Under the pieces are notes generated by a model. It had not been told where the DNA came from and ran no database searches. It saw only the letters and a list, made by a program, of their open reading frames with translations. This document shows, one piece after another, positions 17,703-26,050 of a stretch of 44,029 nucleotides of DNA. The first letter of the stretch is position 1; each line of letters begins with the position of its first letter. Made by a program: the position numbers and the translations under genes. The stretch comes from Mycobacterium sp. 1081908.1 (GTDB lineage Bacteria > Actinomycetota > Actinomycetes > Mycobacteriales > Mycobacteriaceae): contig NZ_LZLY01000127.1 of the NCBI RefSeq assembly GCF_001673535.1, positions 1-44,029 of the forward strand, written 5' to 3'.

Positions 17703-18523
17703 TTCTGCACCTCTGACCATGCGGTGATGATGGAGGGCATGGTGATGAGGGCGTTGGCCGCCAGCGCTTCCTCGCGGAAACGCGGCACGAATTCGCTCAT
17801 GTCGTCGAGATCGTCGAGGCCGAAGCCCCCTTGTTCTGCGATGGGCGAGACGAGCCGCCAGACTTCCGCGCCGTAGTCGAGGATGTCGGCGTCGGCGGCG
17901 GTGCCGATCGGCGCGCCGATGGCCAGCCGCGGCGCGCCCAGGCCTGCGTCGGCGAAGACCGCGTGCAGCGTGGTGCCGAACCGCGGGCTGATGCCCATGG
18001 CCTCGAAGGCGCGGACGATGCCCGCGATCACCTGGCTGAACAGTGGCAGCTCCGGGACGCTGCGCGCCCGAGTGATGTCGATCTCGGCGAACGCGATCAC
18101 GCCGCCGGGGCGCAGCAACGAGCTGAGGTGCCGCAGGGTGGCGGCCGGGTCGGGCAGGTGCATCAGGATCAATCGGCCGATGACCGCGTCGACCGGTTCG
18201 TCCAGGGTGATCGCGTCGATGACCGCTTGTGTGAAATGCACTGTGGACAAGCCTTTTTCGGCGGCGCGGGCGCGGGCCAGTTCGACCATGGCGGGTGCGG
18301 CGTCGACGCCGAGCACGCTTCCCGTCGGCCCGACCAGCCGGGCGGCGACGAACGACACGTCGCCGGGGCCGCTGCCGATGTCGAGCACCCGCATGCCCGG
18401 GCGCAGCCCGGCGAGCCGCAGCGCGTGCTCGGTGTAGCCGTCGTACAGCCGTCCCTGCAGGAGCAGCCGCTGCACCTCCGCGTCGGCGTGGCCGAGGACG
18501 TACGTGCTTTCTGATGTACCCAT
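17699..18523 (-). CDS. SAM-dependent methyltransferase (class I, UbiE-like)
   Basis: This 274-residue methyltransferase has motif I VLDIGSGPG at 46-54, VDAAPAMVE after strand 2 and LLRPGGVIAFAE after strand 5, typical of the UbiE/Methyltransf_11-25 group. The start is ATG 18523. It follows the MFS gene by 31 bases and overlaps the next methyltransferase by ATGA (17699-17702). The substrate is unknown; a natural product or xenobiotic handled with the neighbouring efflux pump is plausible. Confidence 0.85.
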   Translation of the reverse strand: MGTSESTYVLGHADAEVQRLLLQGRLYDGYTEHALRLAGLRPGMRVLDIGSGPGDVSFVAARLVGPTGSVLGVDAAPAMVELARARAAEKGLSTVHFTQAVIDAITLDEPVDAVIGRLILMHLPDPAATLRHLSSLLRPGGVIAFAEIDITRARSVPELPLFSQVIAGIVRAFEAMGISPRFGTTLHAVFADAGLGAPRLAIGAPIGTAADADILDYGAEVWRLVSPIAEQGGFGLDDLDDMSEFVPRFREEALAANALITMPSIITAWSEVQK

Positions 18524-18554
18524 TGGTTTCGTACCTTTCTGTGTGGGAGCGGTT

Positions 18555-20096
18555 CTAGGCGTTCGCCAGTTCGGGGGATGTCGGTCGCGCGGCCCGCGCC
18601 GGCAGGAGCCAGGCCACGAGGATCGCGGCGCCCAGCGCGATGCCCGCGCACACCAGGGAGCTCACCTGCAGGCCGTCGAGGAAGGCGCGATCCACGACGG
18701 CGCGGACGTGGCCGGCCTGTTGCACGGGCAGGCGTCCGATCACCGTGTGCGCGAAGGCCATCGAGTTCCGCATCGCGTCGGCGGGCAGCCCGGTCAAGGC
18801 GTTTCCCGAGAGATGTCCCGAGTACACCGACGCGAAGATGCTGCCCGCGATCGCGACCCCGAGGGTGCCGCCGAGCTCGCGCGTCGTGTCGTTGACGGCG
18901 GAGCCGACGCCGGCCTTGTCGACCGACAGCGATCCCATGATGGCCTCGGTGGCCGGCGAAAAGGTTAGCCCGAGGCCGCCGCCGAGCAGCAGCATCTGCG
19001 CCGCGATCTGGTTGTAGGGCGTGGCGGCGTCCGCGGTGGATGCCCACGCCAGCCCGGCGGCGAACACGGCCAGCCCGCCGGCGACGACGGCAGTGGTGCC
19101 GATTCGCTCCACCGCCCGGGGTCCCAGGATGCTGGCCAGCGCGATGGAGGCGGCGACCGGAAGCAGGCGCACGCCGCTCTGAAACGCCGTGTAGTCCTTG
19201 ATGAATTGGAAGTACTGGGTGATGACGAAGATGAAGCCGAAGAGGGTCAGAAAGCCGGCGGTCACGGCGAGGCTGCCGCCGGAGAACCGGCGGTTACCGA
19301 ACACCGAGACGTCCAGCATCGGGTGGGTGCTGCGCCGCTCCCACGCCGCGAACCCGGCGAGAACGGCCGCGGCGAGGGCGAATCCGGCGGCGGTCCGGGC
19401 GTTGGTCCATCCCCAGGTGGGCGCCTCGATCACGGTGTAGACCAGCGTCGTGATTCCGACCGCGGACAGGATCAGGCCGGGGACGTCGACGCGCGGCGCC
19501 GCCGGGTCGCGAGAGGTCGGGACGAACAGGACGCCGCCGATGATGGCCAGCGCCGCGATCGGGATGTTGACCATGAAGATCGAGCCCCACCAGAAGTGTT
19601 CGAGCAGCCAGCCGCCGCTGATCGGTCCCACGGCCACCCCGACGCCGACCATGGCCGCCCACAGCCCGATCGCCTTGGCTCGCGGCACCGGGTCGGTGAA
19701 GATGTTGGTGATCAGGCCTAGCGTGGTGGGGAAGATCACCGCGGCGCCGACGCCCATCGCGGCGCGGGCGGCGATCAGCGCGTCGGCCGAATTCACTTGC
19801 GCGGCAACGGCTGAGGTGAGCGCGAAGAGTGCGAGTCCGGAGCTGAGCCAGCCCCGCCGGCCGTAGCGGTCGGACAGGCTGCCGGCCGACAGCAGCAGTC
19901 CCGCCATGACCAGCGTGTAGGCATCGACGATCCATTGCAGCTGGGCGGTGTCGGCGCCGAGCTCGCGCGACAGGGTGGGCAGCGCGACGTTGACGATGGT
20001 GGCGTCGACGCTGATGACGAAGACGCCGAGGCAGATCACGGCGAGTGCCGCGATGGGGCGGTTTTTGAAGATCGGGTAGGTGGGTTCGGTGTTCAT
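18555..20096 (-). CDS. DHA2-family MFS drug exporter (EmrB/QacA type)
   Basis: This 513-residue protein has about 14 transmembrane segments. The early block VDATIVNVALPTL (about residues 31-43) is the DHA2 motif D1, and the DRYGRR loop is MFS motif A. Relatives export drugs or endogenous secondary metabolites by proton antiport. I used ATG 20096; an in-frame start at 20132 would add 12 residues across the intergenic region. It heads the six-gene minus-strand operon and is divergent from an HxlR-type regulator 79 bases away, its likely controller. Confidence 0.88.
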   Translation of the reverse strand: MNTEPTYPIFKNRPIAALAVICLGVFVISVDATIVNVALPTLSRELGADTAQLQWIVDAYTLVMAGLLLSAGSLSDRYGRRGWLSSGLALFALTSAVAAQVNSADALIAARAAMGVGAAVIFPTTLGLITNIFTDPVPRAKAIGLWAAMVGVGVAVGPISGGWLLEHFWWGSIFMVNIPIAALAIIGGVLFVPTSRDPAAPRVDVPGLILSAVGITTLVYTVIEAPTWGWTNARTAAGFALAAAVLAGFAAWERRSTHPMLDVSVFGNRRFSGGSLAVTAGFLTLFGFIFVITQYFQFIKDYTAFQSGVRLLPVAASIALASILGPRAVERIGTTAVVAGGLAVFAAGLAWASTADAATPYNQIAAQMLLLGGGLGLTFSPATEAIMGSLSVDKAGVGSAVNDTTRELGGTLGVAIAGSIFASVYSGHLSGNALTGLPADAMRNSMAFAHTVIGRLPVQQAGHVRAVVDRAFLDGLQVSSLVCAGIALGAAILVAWLLPARAARPTSPELANA

Positions 20097-20111
20097 GGAC
20101 AAGACGCTAAA

Positions 20112-20150
20112 GCCAATAGACAAATAAATCAAGTAGTAAGTTGAAAAAGA
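20112..20150. promoter_or_regulatory. AT-rich divergent control region between MFS operon and HxlR gene
   Basis: This stretch is strikingly AT-rich against a GC-rich background. It contains a TCAA-N8-TTGA dyad at 20129-20144 with related AAGTAG/AAGTTG half-sites. It must carry at least one promoter and probably the HxlR operator. The dyad is short, so the exact site is uncertain. Confidence 0.45.
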
Positions 20151-20175
20151 TGTCCGCCGGCGGTAGAGTGGCCTG

Positions 20176-20820
20176 GTGGCGTCCCGCAGGAACTACAACC
20201 AGAACTGTCCGATCGCCCGCGGACTCGACGTCGTGGGCGAGCGCTGGACACTGCTGATCCTGCGCGAGCTGGTCGGCGGCGCTCGCCGTTACGGCGACCT
20301 GCGCGACCAGCTTCCCGGCATCGCGACCAATCTCCTGGCCGAGCGGCTCAAGGAGCTGCAAGAGGCGGGGCTCGTCGAGCGCGCCGACCTGCCGGCGCCG
20401 ATCGGGCGCACCGTATACAGCCTCAGCGACCTCGGCTGGCAGCGGGCGCTGCCGATCCTGCAGAGCATCGCGTGGTTCGGGCTGGACCGGATCGACCCGA
20501 TCGGGGACGGCCCGGCGACGCCGCTGAACGGGTTCCTGGCCGGGATCCTGCTGGGTTTCGACCCGGCTGCCGGCGCCGGCCTGGAGGCGACGTGTCGCGC
20601 CGAGATCGACGGCCGCCGTTTCGATTTCGCGATCACGCAGGGTCGCCTGGCCGCCGCTCGCGGCGAGCCCTCGGTGACCCTCACCGCCAGCGCGGCGGAC
20701 CTGGTGAACGCGCGTCTGGGGTCGACCGAGGCCAAGCGCAGGGCGGCGCTGCGGCGCGTCGAGGTCGAAGGCGACCCCGAGACCGTCGACGCCGTGCGCC
20801 GGGCGTTCGCGCTCCGCTAG
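20176..20820 (+). CDS. HxlR-family regulator with C-terminal SCP2-like domain
   Basis: This 214-residue protein starts at GTG 20176. The N-terminal winged helix-turn-helix (about 5-105) has CPIARGLDVVGERWTLLILR, the hallmark of HxlR regulators. Residues about 115-214 look like an SCP2/sterol-carrier-type domain, a likely lipid or hydrophobic ligand sensor. Most HxlR proteins are only about 110-130 residues, so this is the longer two-domain type found in actinobacteria. It is divergent from the MFS-methyltransferase operon and probably represses it until a hydrophobic ligand binds. Confidence 0.85.
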   Translation: MASRRNYNQNCPIARGLDVVGERWTLLILRELVGGARRYGDLRDQLPGIATNLLAERLKELQEAGLVERADLPAPIGRTVYSLSDLGWQRALPILQSIAWFGLDRIDPIGDGPATPLNGFLAGILLGFDPAAGAGLEATCRAEIDGRRFDFAITQGRLAAARGEPSVTLTASAADLVNARLGSTEAKRRAALRRVEVEGDPETVDAVRRAFALR

Positions 20821-20924
20821 ATCGACCTTTCCCGGAACCGTGGATTTTCGGGCCACGTTGCAATACAGTCGTATCGTCTTCGAGCTGTTTTCGCTGGCAC
20901 GCATGTCCATACGAAGGGACGGCT

Positions 20925-21782
20925 GTGACGAATTTTGCGGTGCTGCCACCAGAGGTGACGTCCGCGCAGATGTATACCGGTGCGGGCTCGGGGCCGATGC
21001 TGGCCGCCGCGGCGGGCTGGTCCGGGCTGGGCGACGAGCTGGGATCGGCGGCGGACTCGTTTGCCTCCCTGACTTCCGGCCTGGCGGGTGGGCCCTGGCA
21101 GGGGCCGGCGTCGGCGGCCATGGCGGCCGTGGCCACTCAATACGCGCAGTGGCTCAACGCATCGGCGGCTCAGGCCGCCGGCGCGGCCTCACACGCCAAT
21201 GCGACGGCCGCGATCTTCGAGGCGGCCAAGGCGGCGATCACGCATCCGGCGGCCGTCACCGGCAATCGCCTGCAGCTGCTGTCGCTGGTGCGTTCCAACC
21301 TGTTCGGGTTCAACGCCCCGGCGATCGCGGCCGCGGAGGGCGCGTACGAGGAGATGTGGGCCCAGAACGTCGCCGCGCTGGCCGGCTATCACGGCGCGGC
21401 CTCGGCGGTGGCCGCCCAACTGGCACCGTGGCAGCAGCTGCCGTCGGCCCAGGCAACCCCGGCGACGAACTTAGGCGCTGTTTTCACCCCGCAAACGGCC
21501 GCGAAGGTCGCTACAACTGTCGCGGCGGACGCGCGTGACCTGGGGCTATATGTCGACTCCGAGGTCGGTGCCATCCAAGTCGCCAACGCGGCCGTGCTCA
21601 ACGCTCACCCCGTTCAGATCCCCAGGCGCGTCGTGCAAGCGGTCAGGACGGACACGGCAGCGGTGGCGCGAATGGCCACTCGCATCATTGAGTTTCCTGC
21701 GGGGGCAGTCGCGGACGCCGGTGCGGTCATCGCTGAGCAAGCCTCACCGCCGCCGCCCGTCAACCCCACGCTGCCGCCGTAG
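20925..21782 (+). CDS. PPE family protein, short, without a PE partner
   Basis: This 285-residue PPE protein begins NFAVLPPEVTSAQMYTGAGS, with a PPE domain over about 1-165 and a W-x-GPAS-x-AM block in the helical hairpin. The C-terminus is short and ends proline-rich; I see no NxGxGNxG MPTR repeats or PPE-SVP tail. Start GTG 20925 has AAGGGA upstream. PPE proteins are usually secreted by ESX type VII systems as PE-PPE heterodimers. No PE gene lies upstream here, so its partner would be encoded elsewhere. It is convergent with the P450 gene, 6 bases away. Confidence 0.88.
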   Translation: MTNFAVLPPEVTSAQMYTGAGSGPMLAAAAGWSGLGDELGSAADSFASLTSGLAGGPWQGPASAAMAAVATQYAQWLNASAAQAAGAASHANATAAIFEAAKAAITHPAAVTGNRLQLLSLVRSNLFGFNAPAIAAAEGAYEEMWAQNVAALAGYHGAASAVAAQLAPWQQLPSAQATPATNLGAVFTPQTAAKVATTVAADARDLGLYVDSEVGAIQVANAAVLNAHPVQIPRRVVQAVRTDTAAVARMATRIIEFPAGAVADAGAVIAEQASPPPPVNPTLPP

Positions 21783-21788
21783 CGAGCC

Positions 21789-22892
21789 TCACCAGGACAC
21801 CGGAAGTTCGACGAGGCCGCCGGTGAGCGTGTCGGCGCGCGTCGATAACGTCGCGGGATCGACGGTCAGGCGCATCGACGGGAACCGCGGAATCAATTGC
21901 CCGAAAACCGTTTTCAGCTCGATGCGCGCCAGCGGGGCCCCGATGCAGTAGCGCGCGCCGTGCCCGAACGTGAGGTGTGCTGCCTGCTTGCGTGCGACGT
22001 CGACGCGCTGCGGGTCTTCGAACGTCGCGGGGTCGTGGTTGGCCGAGCCCACGTCCAGCAGCACCAGGTCCCCGGCGTGGATGGCGACGTCGTCGATGTC
22101 GAAGTCCGTGCGCGCGTAGCGGGGGATACCGCCCACCGCGTCGCCGCCGGCCGTCGCCCGCAGCAGCTCCTCGACCGCGTTGGGGATCAGCCCGGGGTCA
22201 TCGACCAGCGCCTGCCACTGGTCACGATTCGACAGCAATAGCATTGCGCTCAGCCCGATCTGGACCACCGTGGTCTCGTGCCCGGCGAACAGCAGGAACA
22301 TCGACATCATCGCGGCCTCCTCGTCGGAGACGCCGTCGGTCGCGCAGAGCCGCGACGTCACGTCGTCGCCGGGGTGGGCGCGCTTGCGCTCGACCAACCC
22401 GCGGCCGTAATCGAACAGCTCGGCCAGCCCGCGCTCGGAGCGGGCGTGATCGCGCACGTTGCCGGCGTCCTCCGCCCAGGCGCGGAACTGGTCGCGGTCG
22501 GAGTAGGGCACCCCGAGTAGCTCGCAGATCACCAGGATGGGCAGCGGCAGCGCCAGCCGCGCGTGCAGGTCGGCCGGGGGGCCCTGGGCCGCAAGGTCGT
22601 CCAGCAGTTCGGTGGTGAGCGCGGCCACCCTGGGCTCCAGCGACCGCAGGTGCCTCGGCGAGAAATGGGGCTGCAGCAGTGCGCGCATCCGCGCGTGGTC
22701 GGCATCCTCGGTGTCGAAGTCGCCCATCGGGCCGCCGAACAGCGCGGATTCCCCGGTGCGCGAAGCGGTTTCGGGGTTTCGGTGGGAGCGACCGAGGCGA
22801 TCGTCGTCGAGGAGGCGGCGTACCTGGACGTAGTCGGTGACCAGCCAGGCCTCGTCGCCGACCGGTGTTCGCACCCGATGAATTTCAGTCAT
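21789..22892 (-). CDS. Cytochrome P450
   Basis: This 367-residue P450 has the I-helix AGHETT (203-208), K-helix ExxR (E242-R245) and heme loop FGHGARYCIG with the iron ligand Cys316. It is soluble, with no membrane anchor, and a little shorter than the usual 400 residues. I used ATG 22892; the frame is open upstream to 22940 but those residues run into the operator region. A divergent TetR gene begins 75 bases away and probably controls it. No ferredoxin gene is adjacent. The substrate is unknown. Confidence 0.9.
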   Translation of the reverse strand: MTEIHRVRTPVGDEAWLVTDYVQVRRLLDDDRLGRSHRNPETASRTGESALFGGPMGDFDTEDADHARMRALLQPHFSPRHLRSLEPRVAALTTELLDDLAAQGPPADLHARLALPLPILVICELLGVPYSDRDQFRAWAEDAGNVRDHARSERGLAELFDYGRGLVERKRAHPGDDVTSRLCATDGVSDEEAAMMSMFLLFAGHETTVVQIGLSAMLLLSNRDQWQALVDDPGLIPNAVEELLRATAGGDAVGGIPRYARTDFDIDDVAIHAGDLVLLDVGSANHDPATFEDPQRVDVARKQAAHLTFGHGARYCIGAPLARIELKTVFGQLIPRFPSMRLTVDPATLSTRADTLTGGLVELPVSW

Positions 22893-22921
22893 CGAAGCCC
22901 CGCCTTGTATAGATACGCATT

Positions 22922-22937
22922 TACAAGAGTACTTGTA
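22922..22937. promoter_or_regulatory. Inverted repeat between P450 and TetR genes, candidate operator
   Basis: TACAAG (22922-22927) and CTTGTA (22932-22937) flank AGTA. Further related half-sites (CTCTT and ACAAGAG) follow up to the TetR Shine-Dalgarno. The position between divergent starts suits autoregulation by the TetR and control of the P450. Confidence 0.6.
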
Positions 22938-22966
22938 CACTCTTCTCTAGACAAGAGGAGGGTGCG

Positions 22967-23539
22967 ATGACGGCGGTCCGATCGGAGCCGACCCGGCGGA
23001 TGCCCCGCGCGCAGCGGCGCGAACAGATCCTCGAGGCCGCCACGCGCGCCTTCGCCCGCGGCGGCTTCGCGAACACCGGGCTCGACGCGATCGCCGCGGA
23101 GGCCGGTGTCACCCCGGTGATCCTGTACCGGCACTTCGCCTCGAAGGCCGAGTTGTATCGGGAGGTCATCGAGGGCGGTCACGGCAGGCTTCGCGAAGCC
23201 ACCGGCCCCGACGACTTCGACGACGCCAGCATCCCCGCGCTGATCCGCGCCGCCTCAGCGGATCCGGACACCTTCCGGCTGCTCTACCGGCATGCCGCGC
23301 GCGAAGCGGAGTTCCGCGACGTCATCGACACCCTCATCGAGGGCTCAGCCGACATCACCCGCCGCCACCTCGCGGGCGTCGGCGACGACCGGTGGCGCAA
23401 CTGGGCGGCGCGACTCCTGCCCACCATGACGATCGACGCCGTCATCGCCTGGCTCGATGCCGGCCAGCCCGACCCCGACCAAGCCGCCGCGCGAATCCGC
23501 AGCGTCGTCGACGCCGTGATCCACGCGGCGTCGGGCTAG
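22967..23539 (+). CDS. TetR-family regulator, divergent from P450
   Basis: This 190-residue TetR protein has its helix-turn-helix at about residues 38-57 (GLDAIAAEAGVTPVILYRHF). A very strong Shine-Dalgarno (AGAGGAGGG) precedes ATG 22967. It is divergent from the P450 gene and convergent with another TetR gene, overlapping it by 4 bases at the stop codons. The likely target is the P450 promoter through the TACAAG palindrome. The inducer is unknown. Confidence 0.88.
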   Translation: MTAVRSEPTRRMPRAQRREQILEAATRAFARGGFANTGLDAIAAEAGVTPVILYRHFASKAELYREVIEGGHGRLREATGPDDFDDASIPALIRAASADPDTFRLLYRHAAREAEFRDVIDTLIEGSADITRRHLAGVGDDRWRNWAARLLPTMTIDAVIAWLDAGQPDPDQAAARIRSVVDAVIHAASG

Positions 23540-24180
23540 CCGAGCAGGGCGTCGATCCAGGCTTGGGCGATGAACTTGCCGTAGCGGGCCGCCGACCACC
23601 CGCGTTCGAGGACGAGAAGTTCGTAAAGCTCGGGCGCGTGGTACGTCCACAGGATGTCGCGCGCCTGGGTGGCGCCGACCCGAAGCTGCCCCGTGCCGGC
23701 CAGGCCCGAGGCGAACATCGTCATGGCCGTGAGGGTTTCGTGCCGGATCTGCTTCCAGACCTCCGCGGCGTCGGGCGACGACGCGGCGCCGTCGCGAGCC
23801 AGCAGCTGGACCGGGGCGCTGCGCGGCATGGTGGCGGCCAGGTGCTTGGCGTAGAGCTCGAGCTTGCGGGCGGCGTCGGGGGCGTCGCGCACCTTCTGGA
23901 TGACGTCTCGATCGGCCATTGGGATCGGTTCGTCGTCGCCGGCCACCGACACGTCGAAGAGCGCCTTGAGCACGCCCGCCTTGGTCGCGAAGGCCTTGTA
24001 CACGGTCTCGACCGACACGCCGGCGTCCCGCGCGATCTCCGCGATGGTGGTCGCGGCGTAGCCCCGCGCCAAGAAGCGCTGGCGGGCGGACGCGAGCACC
24101 GCCTGCCGATTCTGTTGGGCCTGTTGACGACGACGGCTCGAGTCGTAGCGGCGCGGGGCCGGGCCCTTGACAGATCCCAT
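23536..24180 (-). CDS. TetR-family regulator, divergent from flavin monooxygenase-like gene
   Basis: This 214-residue TetR protein has a basic N-terminal arm (residues 1-25) and a helix-turn-helix at about 45-64 (TIAEIARDAGVSVETVYKAF). The start ATG 24180 is 60 bases from the divergent acyl-CoA-dehydrogenase-like gene, its probable target. The frame continues open well upstream through that region, but the extension is the antisense shadow of the neighbour. Confidence 0.86.
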   Translation of the reverse strand: MGSVKGPAPRRYDSSRRRQQAQQNRQAVLASARQRFLARGYAATTIAEIARDAGVSVETVYKAFATKAGVLKALFDVSVAGDDEPIPMADRDVIQKVRDAPDAARKLELYAKHLAATMPRSAPVQLLARDGAASSPDAAEVWKQIRHETLTAMTMFASGLAGTGQLRVGATQARDILWTYHAPELYELLVLERGWSAARYGKFIAQAWIDALLG

Positions 24181-24204
24181 AATTGAGTAGATGCTCCTGT
24201 ATCG

Positions 24205-24218
24205 ATTACTGGTTACTG
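24205..24218. promoter_or_regulatory. Tandem TTACTG half-sites in divergent promoter
   Basis: ATTACTG and GTTACTG are directly adjacent at 24205-24218, within a 60-base AT-richer gap between divergent TetR and monooxygenase-like genes. They sit in a loose GTA-N12-TAC dyad (about 24198-24216). They could be the TetR binding site; the symmetry is weak. Confidence 0.35.
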
Positions 24219-24240
24219 TACCAAAAGCTAGGGAGCCGAC

Positions 24241-25437
24241 ATGACAACCGCGACACGTGTCGTCGCCGCATTGGCGGACGGAGACCATCCCACGGCGGTA
24301 GCGCGCGCCCTGGCACCCGAAATCACGCGGCGCGCCGACGAAGCCGAGGCGCTCGGGACGCTGCCGATCGATCTCGTCGGGCGGCTGCGCGCGGCCGGCG
24401 TCTTCCAGGCCCTGCAGCCGCGCGGGCTCGGCGGATTCGAGATCGCCCCCGTCGAGTTCATCGAGATGATCGAGGAATTGGCGCGCGCCGACGGCTCGAC
24501 CGGCTGGGTTGCGGCCATCGGTGCCGGCGCACCCACGTTCACCGCTTGGCTCGAGCCGGCCGTCGCCCAGGATTTGTTCGGCTCGAACGCAGACTTCTTG
24601 GCCGCCACCGTGTTCGCCCCCACCGGGCGGGCCGTCCCCGACGGCGGGGGCCGGTTCGCCGTCGACGGCCGATGGCCGTTCGCCAGCGGTTGCCGGCACG
24701 CCGAATGGTTACTGACCGGGATGTTCGTGTTCGACGGCGACTCGCCGCGGATGATTGCCGGGCAGGGACCGGATTGGCGCCTCGGCTTCTTCCCGCGCGC
24801 CGACGCCGAAATCGTGGACAACTGGGACGTTTTGGGGCTGCGCGCCACCGGCAGCAACGACGTGGTCGGCCGCGGTCTGCGCGTCGCCGAGGAACACACC
24901 ATCAGCCCGTTCTTCCGGCCGGCCCGCGCCGACGGGCCGCTGTGGCGGCTGCCGTTCTTCACGATGGTGGGTGCGGCGCTCGTCGGCGTCCCGCTCGGGA
25001 TCGCGCGGCGCGCGCTCGACGAATTCGCCGACCTCGCGACCACGAAGACGCGGGCCGGCGCGTTCGAGCCGCTCGCCGGGGACCCGGTCGCCCAGGTCGA
25101 ATTCGCCGGTGCCGAAGCGGGTTTGCGGTCCGCGCGGGCCTTCGTTCTCGGCGAGGCCGGCGCCCTGTGGGACACCGCGCTCGCCGGCGACGCACCGACT
25201 CTGGAGCAGCGCGCGCGTTTCCAGCTCGCCGCCCAGCAGGCGATGCGCGCGGCGCGCCAAGCCGTCGACACGGCGTTCGGCCTGACCGGCGCGGGTGCGG
25301 TGCACGCCGCCCACCCGCTGCAACGGTGCTTCCGGGATCTGCACACCGTCGGCCAGCACGTGTACTTCAGCCCGGCCGCCCTGCAGCGCTACGCCAACAC
25401 CCGCTTCGGCATCACCCAGCCGACCCACCTGATGTGA
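24241..25437 (+). CDS. Acyl-CoA dehydrogenase-fold flavoprotein, HsaA-like monooxygenase type
   Basis: This 398-residue protein has the acyl-CoA dehydrogenase fold with a type-2 C-terminal domain, as in flavin-dependent group D hydroxylases (HsaA, and HpaB-like DszC relatives). Features include the N-terminal helical bundle (1-115), a beta-domain with LGLRATGSNDV near 200-210, and the C-terminal bundle ending FGITQPTHLM. Such enzymes hydroxylate aromatics or oxidise acyl thioesters with reduced flavin from a separate reductase, and no reductase gene is adjacent. AGGGAG precedes ATG 24241. It is probably regulated by the divergent TetR. Confidence 0.82.
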   Translation: MTTATRVVAALADGDHPTAVARALAPEITRRADEAEALGTLPIDLVGRLRAAGVFQALQPRGLGGFEIAPVEFIEMIEELARADGSTGWVAAIGAGAPTFTAWLEPAVAQDLFGSNADFLAATVFAPTGRAVPDGGGRFAVDGRWPFASGCRHAEWLLTGMFVFDGDSPRMIAGQGPDWRLGFFPRADAEIVDNWDVLGLRATGSNDVVGRGLRVAEEHTISPFFRPARADGPLWRLPFFTMVGAALVGVPLGIARRALDEFADLATTKTRAGAFEPLAGDPVAQVEFAGAEAGLRSARAFVLGEAGALWDTALAGDAPTLEQRARFQLAAQQAMRAARQAVDTAFGLTGAGAVHAAHPLQRCFRDLHTVGQHVYFSPAALQRYANTRFGITQPTHLM

Positions 25438-25444
25438 CGCCGGC

Positions 25445-26038
25445 CTACAGGGCGTTGATCCACCTTTCGATGCGCCGGGCCTCGTGCGCCATCAGCTCGG
25501 GTTGCGCCAGCGCGTTGGTCAACACGGCGCTGCCCTCGTAGGCGATGACGAGGTCGCGCGCCAGGTCGCGCGCGTCGCGGCGGCCCATCGCGTGGAATTG
25601 CTGCTCGGCCCAGTCCAGCAGGGTCTGCATGATCGGGGCGGTCAGCGCGGGCGACCGGCCCGATTGGTTCGCCAGCTCGGTGCACAGGGTTCCCAGCGGA
25701 CAGCCGTGGTCGGCGATGGCGTCGCCCGATTCGGCCAGCATCCCGACGAGCGCCTTGAGCCGGGCCTTCGGGCTTCCGTACCGGCGCTGCAGTCCCGCGG
25801 TCGCGGCCCGGATTTCCTCGGTGCGCGCCTCCACGACGGCGGCCACGATGTCGTCTTTGGTCTTGAAGTAGTAGTACATGTTGCCCAGCGGCACCCCGGC
25901 GGCCTCGGCGATGTGCGCGAGCGTGGTGCCCGCGATGCCCTGCCGGTAGAACAGGTCGCACGCGGCTGCGATCAGTCGCTCGCGCTTGCCGGGGGGTGGC
26001 GGCGAGGCCGCCTCGTCGGCGTCGGTTGAGTCAGCCAT
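25445..26038 (-). CDS. TetR-family regulator, third gene after two SDR genes
   Basis: This 197-residue TetR protein has its helix-turn-helix at about residues 39-58 (TLAHIAEAAGVPLGNMYYYF) and a TetR_C-type ligand domain with HGCPLGTLCTEL, typical of the AcrR/QacR-like group. I chose ATG 26038 over GTG 26047. It follows the SDR gene by 12 bases, so SDR-SDR-TetR is probably one operon. The two matching operators at 27700 and 27836 are its likely targets. Confidence 0.85.
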   Translation of the reverse strand: MADSTDADEAASPPPPGKRERLIAAACDLFYRQGIAGTTLAHIAEAAGVPLGNMYYYFKTKDDIVAAVVEARTEEIRAATAGLQRRYGSPKARLKALVGMLAESGDAIADHGCPLGTLCTELANQSGRSPALTAPIMQTLLDWAEQQFHAMGRRDARDLARDLVIAYEGSAVLTNALAQPELMAHEARRIERWINAL

Positions 26039-26050
26039 ATCACTCACGGA

